From Cohaesibacter gelatinilyticus (GTDB taxonomy: Bacteria > Pseudomonadota > Alphaproteobacteria > Rhizobiales > Cohaesibacteraceae): a stretch of DNA of 41,685 nucleotides. The DNA is taken from the NCBI RefSeq assembly GCF_900215605.1, contig NZ_OBEL01000011.1, positions 1 to 41,685 of the forward strand, read 5' to 3'. This document shows positions 14,056 through 21,719 of the stretch, piece by piece. The notes under the pieces were generated by a model. The model had not been told where the DNA came from, did not search any database, and saw nothing but the letters and a program-made list of their open reading frames with translations. Numbering within the stretch: position 1 is the first letter of the stretch; the number at the start of each line of letters is the position of its first letter. A program made the position numbers and the translations under genes.

Positions 14056-14417
14056 TGACAGATATCGCAGAAGAGAGAATAGTTTTCGCTGTCATGACAA
14101 ATACGGATCTGACCGAAGGCCGTGGGCATCAATATGTGAAGCATTATTGCTGGCTTAAAGCTACGGCGGTTCGCTTGGCTATCCGTTCATATGTTCAAGG
14201 GGCAAATTCGCCTGTCAGAGAGCAGGTTGCTTACCGGATTGGTGGGACATGGTATCTACCGGGCAAAATTGAAAAAGCAACTGAAGCTGACAAGATTGCG
14301 CAAGCTTCAATCGATGAAAAACAAGAGGCCGCAGACAAATTTGACAGGGCTGTAGAAGCCGCAATCAAGGCGGGTTTGAGCGAAGAGCATATTCAAGCTC
14401 TGAAGGGCCAAGCATGA
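14055..14417 (+). CDS. Hypothetical early protein, 120 aa
   Basis: Starts MTDIAEERIVFAVMTNTD. The C-terminal 45 residues are alanine/lysine-rich helix. Overlaps both neighbours in ATGA fashion, so it is part of the rightward operon. No recognised domain. Confidence 0.6.
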   Translation: MTDIAEERIVFAVMTNTDLTEGRGHQYVKHYCWLKATAVRLAIRSYVQGANSPVREQVAYRIGGTWYLPGKIEKATEADKIAQASIDEKQEAADKFDRAVEAAIKAGLSEEHIQALKGQA

Positions 14418-15292
14418 GCTTGACAATTCCTGCAAATGTGAGCATCTTGGATGAAGCAGCAGCAAAATCTGTTGCGGGGATTGGTCTCCCTTCTATCCGT
14501 AGGCGCTCAACCGCGCCACGCATCCATCGTGAGCGTGGTTTTCTTATGGTCGGGCATGTAGGAGCACCTTGTGTGCGCCGCCTCCTACGGGCGGTAAGAC
14601 CAATCTTGCATTGCCCGACCACCCGGAATTGGTCTTTCGGCGTCGGGCTTGGTTCTATACGTAGGATGCAAGTCATGACTGAATTAGTCTCCCATGCCTT
14701 TAACCGTACCCATATCCAGCAACGGCCAGATGACGGCTATCTAAGCGCTACGGCCATGTGCAAGGCGACTGGCAAGCTCTGGGGTAATTACTACCAGAAC
14801 GATACCACAAAGGCCTATTTGAGCGCTTTGGCAGGGTCCATTGGAATTCCTATAGACCGTCTCGTGGTCAAGATCATGAAGGGTCCAAATGACCAGCGCG
14901 GCACATGGGTTCACCCCAAGGTCGCCATTCACCTTGCCCAATGGCTAAGCCCTGAATTCGCTGTCTGGTGCACCAATATCATTCATGACTGGATGGAAGG
15001 AAAGCGCGTGGTCGTAAAAGAACACCGACGCAAGGCCCCAGCCCGTAAACTGCCAGACCCTTACACCTTTGCCTCCAACATACCCGTTGCAGATCTTCTC
15101 TATAGCGCACAGGGCCATTTAAACGACGCCTTGCGCACCAAGAGCACCACAAAGGCAGAATGGCACACAAGGGTCGCTGCGGGGTGTGTAGGGGCCATGC
15201 TGGACAATATGGGCGAAACAGGCCTGCACGTCCTGCATCGCCAGCTAGCCAGCCAGCAACAGACAATCAAACAGATGAAAGGGAAAGTGTGA
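14414..15292 (+). CDS. Long in-frame form: Ash/Icd-like leader continuous with the antirepressor
   Basis: An ATG overlapping the previous stop opens a frame that runs through the C4 region into the antirepressor without a stop (292 aa). Its N-terminal part has AKSVAGIGLP and RGFLMVGHVGAP, the pattern of Ash/Icd-like phage proteins, which are typically encoded across C4 RNA sequences. It may be translated as a leader or a longer Ant, or the pattern may only reflect RNA conservation. The promoter lies inside the frame. Confidence 0.35.
   Translation: MSLTIPANVSILDEAAAKSVAGIGLPSIRRRSTAPRIHRERGFLMVGHVGAPCVRRLLRAVRPILHCPTTRNWSFGVGLGSIRRMQVMTELVSHAFNRTHIQQRPDDGYLSATAMCKATGKLWGNYYQNDTTKAYLSALAGSIGIPIDRLVVKIMKGPNDQRGTWVHPKVAIHLAQWLSPEFAVWCTNIIHDWMEGKRVVVKEHRRKAPARKLPDPYTFASNIPVADLLYSAQGHLNDALRTKSTTKAEWHTRVAAGCVGAMLDNMGETGLHVLHRQLASQQQTIKQMKGKV
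14420..14448 (+). promoter_or_regulatory. Candidate C4 promoter, KilA-N locus
   Basis: TTGACA (14420-14425), a 17-bp spacer and CATCTT (14443-14448). The first half TTGACAATT, then TGCA and GCATC are shared at the same spacing with the promoter of the second C4-like locus (26439-26411, minus). Starting here would give an RNA beginning just before the first target segment. Confidence 0.55.
14455..14670 (+). ncRNA. C4-type antisense RNA controlling the KilA-N antirepressor
   Basis: The order of elements is target a (GATTGGTCT, 14479), target b (CCGTAGG, 14497), hairpin CCACG/CGTGG (14516-14538) followed by TTTTCTTATG, outer stem TGGTCGGGCA/TGCCCGACCA (14547-14556 with 14612-14621) enclosing b' (TCCTACGG, 14583) and a' (AGACCAATC, 14597), then downstream targets ATTGGTCT (14628) and CGTAGGA (14660). 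The last contains the ribosome site of the antirepressor, so a'/b' can pair either with the upstream copies or with the downstream ones to block translation. This is the logic of P1/P7/P22 C4 RNA. The 3' end of the mature RNA is not defined. Confidence 0.72.
14675..15292 (+). CDS. KilA-N domain antirepressor
   Basis: 205 aa. KilA-N DNA-binding domain in residues about 5-110 (YLSATAMCKATGKLWGNYYQ, then GTWVHPKVAIHLAQWLSPEFAVWCTNIIHDWM). The C-terminal module begins GKRVVVKEHRRKAP and continues FASNIPVADLLYSAQGHLNDAL; the same pattern occurs in the Rha-type protein at 25537-26157. Such proteins counteract phage repressors. Its GTAGGA ribosome site is predicted to be masked by the C4 RNA. Start at 14675 chosen for spacing; 14666 is too close to the site. 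Confidence 0.85.
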   Translation: MTELVSHAFNRTHIQQRPDDGYLSATAMCKATGKLWGNYYQNDTTKAYLSALAGSIGIPIDRLVVKIMKGPNDQRGTWVHPKVAIHLAQWLSPEFAVWCTNIIHDWMEGKRVVVKEHRRKAPARKLPDPYTFASNIPVADLLYSAQGHLNDALRTKSTTKAEWHTRVAAGCVGAMLDNMGETGLHVLHRQLASQQQTIKQMKGKV

Positions 15293-15594
15293 TGGTCTGG
15301 CCGTTAAAACTGAAAGAGAACGAAGCCCCAGTTGGCATCAAGAGAATTGACGCCGTGGACCCGCAAGAGGACATAACAGCTATGGAGGCTGCTTTGCTAG
15401 CTTCAATGCTCCACAGCATATCAGAGAGAAACCGGGTTGATCTGTGGAGGGATTTTGGCTGCCCAAGATTTGAGAAAATCGACTTTTTCAATAAGCGGCC
15501 ATCTGGCGCGACGCGTCATATTGTTCTTTTGCTTACTAATGGCGACCTTGTTCGAGGCGATAAGCTCAAGGAACACTTGGAGGCCTTGCAATGA
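15292..15594 (+). CDS. Hypothetical early protein, 100 aa
   Basis: Starts MVWPLKLKENEAPVGIKR, overlapping the antirepressor stop. GGGAAAG upstream. Contains EAALLASMLHSISERNRVDLW and HIVLLLTNGDLVRGDKLKEHL. Function unknown; position suggests co-expression with the antirepressor. Confidence 0.6.
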   Translation: MVWPLKLKENEAPVGIKRIDAVDPQEDITAMEAALLASMLHSISERNRVDLWRDFGCPRFEKIDFFNKRPSGATRHIVLLLTNGDLVRGDKLKEHLEALQ

Positions 15595-15785
15595 CTGACA
15601 GGCACCTTTTACCCCCTGACCATCCAGCCCCACCCCACTGCATACCCGCCTATGTCGAAATAGAAGATCTGGAAGCACGGGCGCAAGAGTCTGACTGGAC
15701 TGGCAATCACGACCAAGCAGACAGACTACGCAAGCAAGCGGATGATCTGAAAGCATCAGGTGATCTATGGTCCCCAACATTTTAG
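15591..15785 (+). CDS. Small hypothetical protein, 64 aa
   Basis: Proline/histidine-rich start (LLPPDHPAPPHCIP) followed by an acidic-basic helix (EIEDLEARAQESDW). Overlaps the previous stop by 4 bases. No family recognised. Confidence 0.55.
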   Translation: MTDRHLLPPDHPAPPHCIPAYVEIEDLEARAQESDWTGNHDQADRLRKQADDLKASGDLWSPTF

Positions 15786-15794
15786 GAGAATGTG

Positions 15795-16319
15795 ATGAGT
15801 GAGATAGAGCTAAAGCCGTGCTTATATTGCAAGGAGAAGCGGGTTTCAATCGACATTGAGGTTATTGAGGCTCCTACGGAGTACAATGCAATTGCTCGCT
15901 GCAACAATTGTGATGCGCAGGGTCCGGGGGCTTATCGTCACGAAACGAAAGAGGTCGCTATGACTGAAGCGGCGGGGCTATGGAATGCCCGACCACTAGA
16001 GAACGCTGCAAAGCCATACACCTATATCGGGAAAGACGGGCATGCAGTTCTTGCACGGGATCTGGAAGACCAGAGAGACGCAGCACACAAGCGCATAGAA
16101 GAGCTGGAAGAGGCGAGCGCCAGACTATTTTGCCACCTCGCTGATGCCAAGAGCGCTTTGAAGATGCACCACCGGTGGCATTTGGATTGTGACGAACTAG
16201 ATAGTTACGCGGTCCCCGATGGCCAAGGCGGATGGATAGGCCTGAATCGTGCGGAAGAGTATGCGGATAGTTCAATGCATGACATTACTGAGGCCATTCT
16301 TTCCAAAGGAGACACATAA
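15795..16319 (+). CDS. Lar-like restriction alleviation protein, rightward copy
   Basis: 174 aa. Two cysteine pairs, CLYC and CNNC, then AAGLWNARP match the Lar pattern, followed by a charged coiled coil (about 85-120: EDQRDAAHKRIEELEEAS) and a His/acid-rich region. AGGAG lies 7 bases before ATG 15795. Its first residues (MSEIELKPC) and the WNxRPLEN element match the leftward paralogue (MSEIEIKAC), showing duplication within the phage. Confidence 0.72.
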   Translation: MSEIELKPCLYCKEKRVSIDIEVIEAPTEYNAIARCNNCDAQGPGAYRHETKEVAMTEAAGLWNARPLENAAKPYTYIGKDGHAVLARDLEDQRDAAHKRIEELEEASARLFCHLADAKSALKMHHRWHLDCDELDSYAVPDGQGGWIGLNRAEEYADSSMHDITEAILSKGDT

Positions 16320-16382
16320 CCACAACAGCATGACAGAAAACGGGTGCTACGGCGGCACCCTTCACCATTCGGAGCGGCACCG

Positions 16383-16973
16383 ATGAAGATAAGAGACATA
16401 AACACAAGATCAGAGCAGGCCATGCAAGGCAACGGCTATCACTGGTTCATGGGCTATGTGAAACCAACCCATGAGATGAAGAGCCATGCAGAGCTATATC
16501 AGAGGGAGTTCGTATCCTTCCTGCCGGTAGAGAAGGTGAGGCGCAAGAACCGCTTTGCTCCAAGAAATGCACCCAAGTATGTGAGAGAGAGGATCGTTGA
16601 CAAGGCGGCCTTTGCTGGCTGCATCTATTTTGCCATGCCTCGCTTTGACGCAGAGATGGAATGGTTACGACTTCGTGATGCAAAGATCTTCAGCAGCTTT
16701 GTCATACAGCCACACACAGGACGGGCGGCACGGATTCCAGGCAACCAGATGCAGGCATTTGTCGATTTCAACCGTGAGCGCTTCAGTGATCAGGAGAAGC
16801 CGGCCAACCCGTTCAAGATAGGCGATAATGTCAAGACCATAGACGCAGCATTGGCGATTGATGCGGAAATCATGGCACTTAATGGCAACAGGGCGGTTGT
16901 TGAGGTGGATTTCATGGGCACAAGAAGGCCGGTAGAAATACCACTTGACAGGCTTGAGAAACGCGAAGCTTAA
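16383..16973 (+). CDS. NusG/RfaH-like transcription antiterminator
   Basis: 196 aa, near NusG length. Residues about 19-133 form an NGN domain (WFMGYVKPTHEMKSHAELYQREFVSFLPVEKV, with a long insertion), and 143-193 a KOW domain: FKIGDNVKTIDAALAIDAEIM, then VEVDFMGTRRPVEIPLDRLEK, which parallels the E. coli NusG tail in order and spacing. NusG paralogues (RfaH, LoaP) travel with polymerase and suppress termination of selected operons. It is the last early gene, 16 bases before the late promoter. GGAG precedes ATG 16383. Confidence 0.83.
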   Translation: MKIRDINTRSEQAMQGNGYHWFMGYVKPTHEMKSHAELYQREFVSFLPVEKVRRKNRFAPRNAPKYVRERIVDKAAFAGCIYFAMPRFDAEMEWLRLRDAKIFSSFVIQPHTGRAARIPGNQMQAFVDFNRERFSDQEKPANPFKIGDNVKTIDAALAIDAEIMALNGNRAVVEVDFMGTRRPVEIPLDRLEKREA

Positions 16974-16988
16974 GAGGAAAGGCCCTAC

Positions 16989-17018
16989 TTGACAAGGGTT
17001 TTAAAAATATCTTAAGAT
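16989..17018 (+). promoter_or_regulatory. Late promoter candidate
   Basis: TTGACA (16989-16994), an 18-bp A/T-rich spacer and TAAGAT (17013-17018). A near-consensus sigma70 promoter directly after the NusG-like gene and before the packaging and structural genes; predicted start about 17025. Confidence 0.78.
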
Positions 17019-17024
17019 ATTTCA

Positions 17025-17415
17025 ACAGCGTATGAAATTGCCGCTTTGGACCTGTGGATTTGCCCACACATAGCGGCACCCCATAAGGCCTCATATAGAG
17101 GCTGGGTACACATCATGCTTTCAAGTGTGAGTGCTACTGCAATGGGGTAAGAGATTGTCTGGCGGCGCTGAAAGTAGCAAGCGCAAGTAGGGTTCCCCGA
17201 AATGTCCTTTAGGTTGACAGGCAGCAGGAGTAACGCCCTGCCCAGACAATAATCAGTCTAGGCCATTAAGGCGCTCGTCTCTGTGCAGGCGAGTATAAAG
17301 CGAAAGCCGCACATTGCCTAACCCTTAGGGGCTGATCCAGAATCTGGCAGCAAGGCAAATAACAGGCGCGTTCCGTCGTTCACCATGTGTTCAAACACAA
17401 GGACAAAGAGAGACA
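17025..17415 (+). ncRNA. Long structured leader of the late transcript
   Basis: About 390 bases without a convincing gene but dense in stems: TGCCGCT/AGCGGCA (17039-17045 with 17072-17078) enclosing TGTGG/CCACA; CCCCAT/ATGGGG (17079-17084 with 17142-17147) enclosing GCCTC/GAGGC; ATTGTCTGG/CCAGACAAT (17154-17162 with 17242-17250) enclosing GCGCT/AGCGC and GCAGG/CCTGC; CTCG/CGAG (17274-17277 with 17290-17293); TTGCC/GGCAA (17314-17318 with 17354-17358) enclosing CCAG/CTGG. I see no tRNA. It may be a put-like antitermination signal, a regulatory leader or an independent ncRNA. Confidence 0.6.
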
Positions 17416-17419
17416 AGGC

Positions 17420-17602
17420 ATGTCCGACAGAACTAATCAGGTTAAGACCAGAGAGCAAGCGGCGTATGATTTATCTTGGAGCGTTGCTGAGAGCCACAAT
17501 GCGCAAGGCGTTGATGCTATTGAGTGTGTTGCCCGTATGATCTCCAAGGCTGTTTCTGCGAAGCCTGTTTACCGTGTCCCAGCCACAATGATCAGGCTAT
17601 GA
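17420..17602 (+). CDS. Small hypothetical protein, 60 aa
   Basis: First gene of the late transcript: MSDRTNQVKTREQAAYDLSW and a helical remainder ending VYRVPATMIRL. GAGACAAGG lies just before the ATG. Overlaps the HNH start by 4 bases. Function unknown. Confidence 0.55.
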   Translation: MSDRTNQVKTREQAAYDLSWSVAESHNAQGVDAIECVARMISKAVSAKPVYRVPATMIRL

Positions 17603-17961
17603 CAAATAGAACGGTAGGCGAGATAGAGGCCCTGCCAGGTATGGAAGACTATAACAGCCGCACGCAATGGCAATCACTGTACAAGACAAAGCGCTGGAAG
17701 ACAGAGCGCAAGCAGTTCCTTGAACAGAACCCACTATGTGTACGATGCCATGAGAGAGGCAAGGTTACCCCCGCAACTGTGGTGGACCACATCAAAGCAC
17801 ATAAGGGCAATCTGGATTTGTTCTGGGATTGGGGTAACTGGCAAGGCCTATGTCAAGCAGACCATAACAGTTGGAAGCAAAGCATAGAGGCACGAGGCTA
17901 TTCTACACAGATAGGCCCCGATGGTTTCCCCATAGACCCCAGGCACCCAAGCAATAAGTGA
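17599..17961 (+). CDS. Packaging-linked HNH endonuclease
   Basis: 120 aa. LCVRCHERGKVTPATVVDHIKAHKG carries the zinc knuckle and the catalytic DH of HNH, followed by NWQGLCQADHNSWK. In cos phages with HK97-type heads, such an HNH gene next to terminase is required with TerL for cos cleavage. Two genes upstream of TerS, with a cos candidate between. Confidence 0.9.
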   Translation: MTNRTVGEIEALPGMEDYNSRTQWQSLYKTKRWKTERKQFLEQNPLCVRCHERGKVTPATVVDHIKAHKGNLDLFWDWGNWQGLCQADHNSWKQSIEARGYSTQIGPDGFPIDPRHPSNK

Positions 17962-17965
17962 GAGC

Positions 17966-18166
17966 ATGGCGCTATTGAGCGACAGGGCGGCGAAGGCAGG
18001 CCATATAAATGTCAAGCTATCCGTTGACGCAACTGAGTACACAGAACTACTCAAGGAAATGGAGTGCATTCTTGGAATGCTTGATGATGTTGTGGGCCGG
18101 ATAAATAGAGCGGAGATTAAGTGTATCGTCGATGATGCCCCTATTAATCCTAAGACAGTAGAATAA
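17966..18166 (+). CDS. Hypothetical late protein, 66 aa
   Basis: MALLSDRAAKAGHINVKLSV, then an amphipathic helix TELLKEMECILGMLDDVVGRI. Lies between HNH and TerS genes. AGAG precedes the ATG. No recognised family. Confidence 0.55.
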   Translation: MALLSDRAAKAGHINVKLSVDATEYTELLKEMECILGMLDDVVGRINRAEIKCIVDDAPINPKTVE

Positions 18167-18213
18167 AATACCCCAAAAGCACCTCTTAGACACCACTCAT
18201 ACACTGGGCTGGG

Positions 18214-18300
18214 TAGAATAATATTCTAACAGACGGGAGGGGGTGGTCAAAAGTCTAGGGCGATAAAATCAGGGATCGGTGTGGGGACCTAACTTTTCAC
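18214..18300. other. cos-site candidate
   Basis: The 167-base gap before TerS holds a TAGAAT/ATTCTA hairpin (18214-18228), then G-rich runs (GGGAGGGGGTGGTCAAAAG from 18234; GTGTGGGGACC) and direct motifs. Its position between HNH and TerS genes is where cos lies in comparable phages. The exact nick positions cannot be read. Confidence 0.4.
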
Positions 18301-18333
18301 TCCCACAATTCAGGTTAACCAAAAAAATAGCGA

Positions 18334-18720
18334 ATGCCACGAAAAAGAACACCCACAGAAAAAGCGGAGATTTCCGGTCAAGCGACGCACAATAAAGCGA
18401 GGTTTGCGGATCGGAAACAGAGCAAAAAGGTTTCTTCGCTTGGCGAGCCTTCTGCTTTTCTGGATGAAAATGAGCAGGCCGCTTTTGAAGGTATTCGCAA
18501 GATTTATCCTTGGCTGAAAGAGAGCGACAGGATTCATGTTGAAATGACTTCCAGCCTTTACGCGCAATTCGTGAGCGGCGCACGGGCTGAAATGTCACTG
18601 GCGGCGATGAACCAGCTTCGACTTTTGATTTCTGCCATGGGCGGGAACCCTTCTGATATCAGCAAAATAACCATGGATGATGATGAGAGCGACGACCCGG
18701 CAGCAAAGTACTTCCAGTGA
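18334..18720 (+). CDS. terS: Terminase small subunit (P27-like)
   Basis: 128 aa. Basic N-terminus, then LDENEQAAFEGIRKIYPWLKESDRIHVEMTSSLYAQFVS and LRLLISAMGGNPSDISKI, the P27 family layout; acidic C-terminus DDDESDDPAAKYFQ. It recognises phage DNA and regulates TerL. Overlaps the TerL start by 44 bases. Confidence 0.83.
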   Translation: MPRKRTPTEKAEISGQATHNKARFADRKQSKKVSSLGEPSAFLDENEQAAFEGIRKIYPWLKESDRIHVEMTSSLYAQFVSGARAEMSLAAMNQLRLLISAMGGNPSDISKITMDDDESDDPAAKYFQ

Positions 18721-20455
18721 CCCGGTAAGTGATTATGCGCTTGGCGTTGTTGATGGTGTGTATCCTGCTGGTCCATATGTGCGCGGTATATGCCAGCGTC
18801 ATTTGGATGATTTGGAGCGTGGTGGCGATTTATGGTTTGATCTGGAAGCGGCTGACTATGCAATTGGCTTTTTTGAAGATGTTCTGACGGTAGAAAAGGA
18901 TAACGAGACAGTTCCTTTTCATTTGGAGCCATGGCAGGCCTTTGTTGTTGGCTCGCTGTTCGGATGGATGAAAGGCGACGAACGCAGATTCAACACGGCT
19001 TATATCGAGACTGGCAAAGGATCCGGCAAATCGCCTCTTGCCGCGGGTGTTGGGTTGCTTTGCATGGTGGCTGATGGTGTCAAGCGCGCTGAAGTCTATG
19101 CGGCGGCAACGAAAAAAGACCAGGCAATGATCTTGTTTCGGGATGCCGTTTCCATGCGAGCAAGTTCAAGGCATCTTCAAAAAGAAATCGGCACGTCCGG
19201 GAACAATCCTGTCTGGCAAATGTTCCACACGCCGAGTATGTCATTTTTCAAGCCAATCTCCAAAGAGGATGGTAATTCGGGGCCGCGCCCAAACTGCGCA
19301 CTGATTGACGAATATCACGAGCATAAGACAGATGAAGTTTTGTCTATGCTCGAAAAGGGCTTCAAGTTTCGCAAAAGCCCACTTCTTTTTGTCATCACGA
19401 ATAGCGGGTCTGATCTGAAAAGCCCGTGTGGCTTGGAGCATCAAAGGGCCTGCCGTGTATCACTGGGCCAACTGAATGAGGGCGAAGAGGAAGCGGCGGA
19501 TAGATATTTTCCATATGTTGCATCACTCGATAAAGACGACGACCCGCTAAACGACCCCTCTTGCTGGCCCAAAGCAAACCCGACACTTGGGGTTACGATC
19601 AAAGAGACATACCTTGCCAAGCAAGTTGCCGAAGCAAGGTCAATGCCATCCAAGCAAAACAAGGTTCTCAGGCTGAACTTTTGCCGTTGGACCGATGCTG
19701 AAAACGCATGGATCACAACAGAAGCTTGGAAAGCAGTTGAAGACGACGAGCTGACCATTGGCGATTTTGTCGGCAAGCCTTGTTATGGCGGCCTTGATCT
19801 GTCTTACACGCAGGATTTGACAGCCCTTGCATGGGTTTTCCCCGAAGAGGACAAGCTGCATGCTTTTGTTCAGTTCTACAAGCCTAAAGATGTTCTGAAA
19901 GAGCATTCAGAGCGAGATACGGCTTTCTATGTCGATTGGGCGGAACAAGGATTCATCACGCCAACGGTCGGCAAGGTGATCAAGCTCAAGCCGATAGCGC
20001 AAGACATTGGTGATGCGGTTGATGATTATGACGTGCAATGCATCGCCTATGACAAATATCGCCATAGAGAGCTTGCAGACGATGCGAACGATTTGGGCGT
20101 TGCGGCACCTTGGACAGAGCATCCTCAAGGTTTCAGACGAGCGTCTACTACTGATGAATTTGGCAAGCGGGTAGAAAACCCGCTTTGGATGCCAAAGAGC
20201 TTTGAACAGCTTGAGAATGCAATCATCGAAAAGCGCTTGATTGTTCACGTCAATCCCGTCTTGCGCTGGAATGTGACAAGCGCCGTGGTCAGAGAAGACC
20301 CAGCAGGAACCGATAACAGAATTTTTGACAAGCGAAAATCACTCGCGCGCATTGATGGTGTCGTTGCTCTTGCAATGGCTGTTGGTGCGGCCAACGCAGG
20401 AACGCTATCAAGTGGACCGTCAGTCTATGAAGAGCGCGGCGCACTGGTGATCTAG
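18677..20455 (+). CDS. terL: Terminase large subunit
   Basis: 592 aa two-domain packaging motor. ATPase: Walker A ETGKGSGKS (about 111-119) and Walker B CALIDEYH (207-214). RNase-H-like nuclease: D374 (GGLDLSYTQD), D459 (CIAYDKYRH) and D560 (ARIDGVVALAMA). HK97-type Terminase_1. The ATG at 18677 overlaps terS; no better start is available, so the first 15 residues are uncertain. Confidence 0.96.
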   Translation: MMMRATTRQQSTSSDPVSDYALGVVDGVYPAGPYVRGICQRHLDDLERGGDLWFDLEAADYAIGFFEDVLTVEKDNETVPFHLEPWQAFVVGSLFGWMKGDERRFNTAYIETGKGSGKSPLAAGVGLLCMVADGVKRAEVYAAATKKDQAMILFRDAVSMRASSRHLQKEIGTSGNNPVWQMFHTPSMSFFKPISKEDGNSGPRPNCALIDEYHEHKTDEVLSMLEKGFKFRKSPLLFVITNSGSDLKSPCGLEHQRACRVSLGQLNEGEEEAADRYFPYVASLDKDDDPLNDPSCWPKANPTLGVTIKETYLAKQVAEARSMPSKQNKVLRLNFCRWTDAENAWITTEAWKAVEDDELTIGDFVGKPCYGGLDLSYTQDLTALAWVFPEEDKLHAFVQFYKPKDVLKEHSERDTAFYVDWAEQGFITPTVGKVIKLKPIAQDIGDAVDDYDVQCIAYDKYRHRELADDANDLGVAAPWTEHPQGFRRASTTDEFGKRVENPLWMPKSFEQLENAIIEKRLIVHVNPVLRWNVTSAVVREDPAGTDNRIFDKRKSLARIDGVVALAMAVGAANAGTLSSGPSVYEERGALVI

Positions 20456-20462
20456 AGGCATT

Positions 20463-21719
20463 ATGGGAATTCGAGAATTCTTTTTCGGCTCGCGGGAAGC
20501 GCCGCAAGCTGCCGTACAGTCGCGCGATGGTGGTGTGGTTATCAATTCGCCGCAAGATCTGGCTGATGCGATAGAAGGCCAGATGACTTCCAAGTCAGGG
20601 CAGACTGTCAACGCTAATACTGCCTTGAAAGTGGCGGCTGTGTTTGCATGCGTCCGGATTATTTCAGGGGCGGTTGCAAACCTGCCAATTCATGTAAAGC
20701 GCCGCATTGATGCCGAAACAAGAGAGGATGCTTCAGGTCATTTTCTATGGAAGCTTTTGCGCAAAAAGCCGAACCGTTGGCAGACACCCTCTCAATATCG
20801 CCGCATGATGCAAGCGCATTTGCTTTTGCGCGGCAATGCCTATTCTCTGAAGGTCAAGGGGGTGCAGGGCAAGGTTGTTGAATTGCTGCCGATGCATCCA
20901 GATCGGATAGAGGTCAAGCAGGCTGATGATCTTAGCATCGCCTATGAATATACCAACAAGAGCGGTCGCAAGCAGGTATTCCCACAAGAAGCGATCATGC
21001 ATCTGGTCGGGCTAACCTTGGACGGTGTGAATGGTGTTTCAGTCATCACCTATGCGCGGGAAACAATCGGGCTTTCTCTTTCGATGGAAGATCATGGCGC
21101 AACCACGTTCAAGAATGGTGCGCGGCCTTCCAGTGTTTTGAAGCATCCCGGCAAGTTGGGACCTGAGGCAATCGAAAATCTTCGGGCTTCTCTTGAGGCT
21201 TACAAGATGGGCGGTGAGAGTGAAGGTAAATCCCTTGTTCTTGAGGAAGGGATGGACGTTAGCCAGCTCACAATGACAGCAGAAGACGTTCAATATATCG
21301 AAAGTCGGAAGTTTTCACGCTCAGATATCGCAATGTTCTTCGGTGTGCCGCCTCACATGATTGGTGATACGGAAAAAAGCACGTCTTGGGGTTCCGGAAT
21401 CGAACAGCAATCCATTGGCTTTGCCACCTACACGCTTGAAGACCATCTGACCACCTGGGAAGAGACGATCAATCGGGATCTTGTTCCTGAACAGGATGAC
21501 GACATTTATTCGCGTTTCAACCGCAATGCGCTTGTTCGTGGCGATATGAAGACCCGGCAGGGCTTTTATACGGCGATGATGCAATGGGGCGTTTACAGCC
21601 CGAATGAAGTGCGCGCCCTTGAAGAAATGAACCCACGGGACGGCGGAGAAATCTACTACGACCCTCCTAACACGGCAGGAGGCCAGGACACGCCTCAAGA
21701 AAGCGAAGGTGACACATGA
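20463..21719 (+). CDS. HK97-family portal protein
   Basis: 418 aa. TALKVAAVFACVRIISGAVANLPIHV near the N-terminus, then KKPNRWQTPSQYRRMMQAHLLLRGNAY, and SDIAMFFGVPPHMIG identify the phage_portal family. It forms the dodecameric DNA channel at one capsid vertex. Overlaps the protease start by 4 bases. Confidence 0.96.
   Translation: MGIREFFFGSREAPQAAVQSRDGGVVINSPQDLADAIEGQMTSKSGQTVNANTALKVAAVFACVRIISGAVANLPIHVKRRIDAETREDASGHFLWKLLRKKPNRWQTPSQYRRMMQAHLLLRGNAYSLKVKGVQGKVVELLPMHPDRIEVKQADDLSIAYEYTNKSGRKQVFPQEAIMHLVGLTLDGVNGVSVITYARETIGLSLSMEDHGATTFKNGARPSSVLKHPGKLGPEAIENLRASLEAYKMGGESEGKSLVLEEGMDVSQLTMTAEDVQYIESRKFSRSDIAMFFGVPPHMIGDTEKSTSWGSGIEQQSIGFATYTLEDHLTTWEETINRDLVPEQDDDIYSRFNRNALVRGDMKTRQGFYTAMMQWGVYSPNEVRALEEMNPRDGGEIYYDPPNTAGGQDTPQESEGDT

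Noticed and set aside
14365-14676. Minus-strand 103-aa ORF over the C4 region
   Set aside because: It is antisense to the RNA stems and the operon, with no ribosome site; palindromic content keeps both strands open.
17025-17415. tRNA cluster or group I intron in the late leader
   Set aside because: No T-loop GGTTCRA with matching acceptor stems, and no recognisable intron core; the stems do not form cloverleaves.
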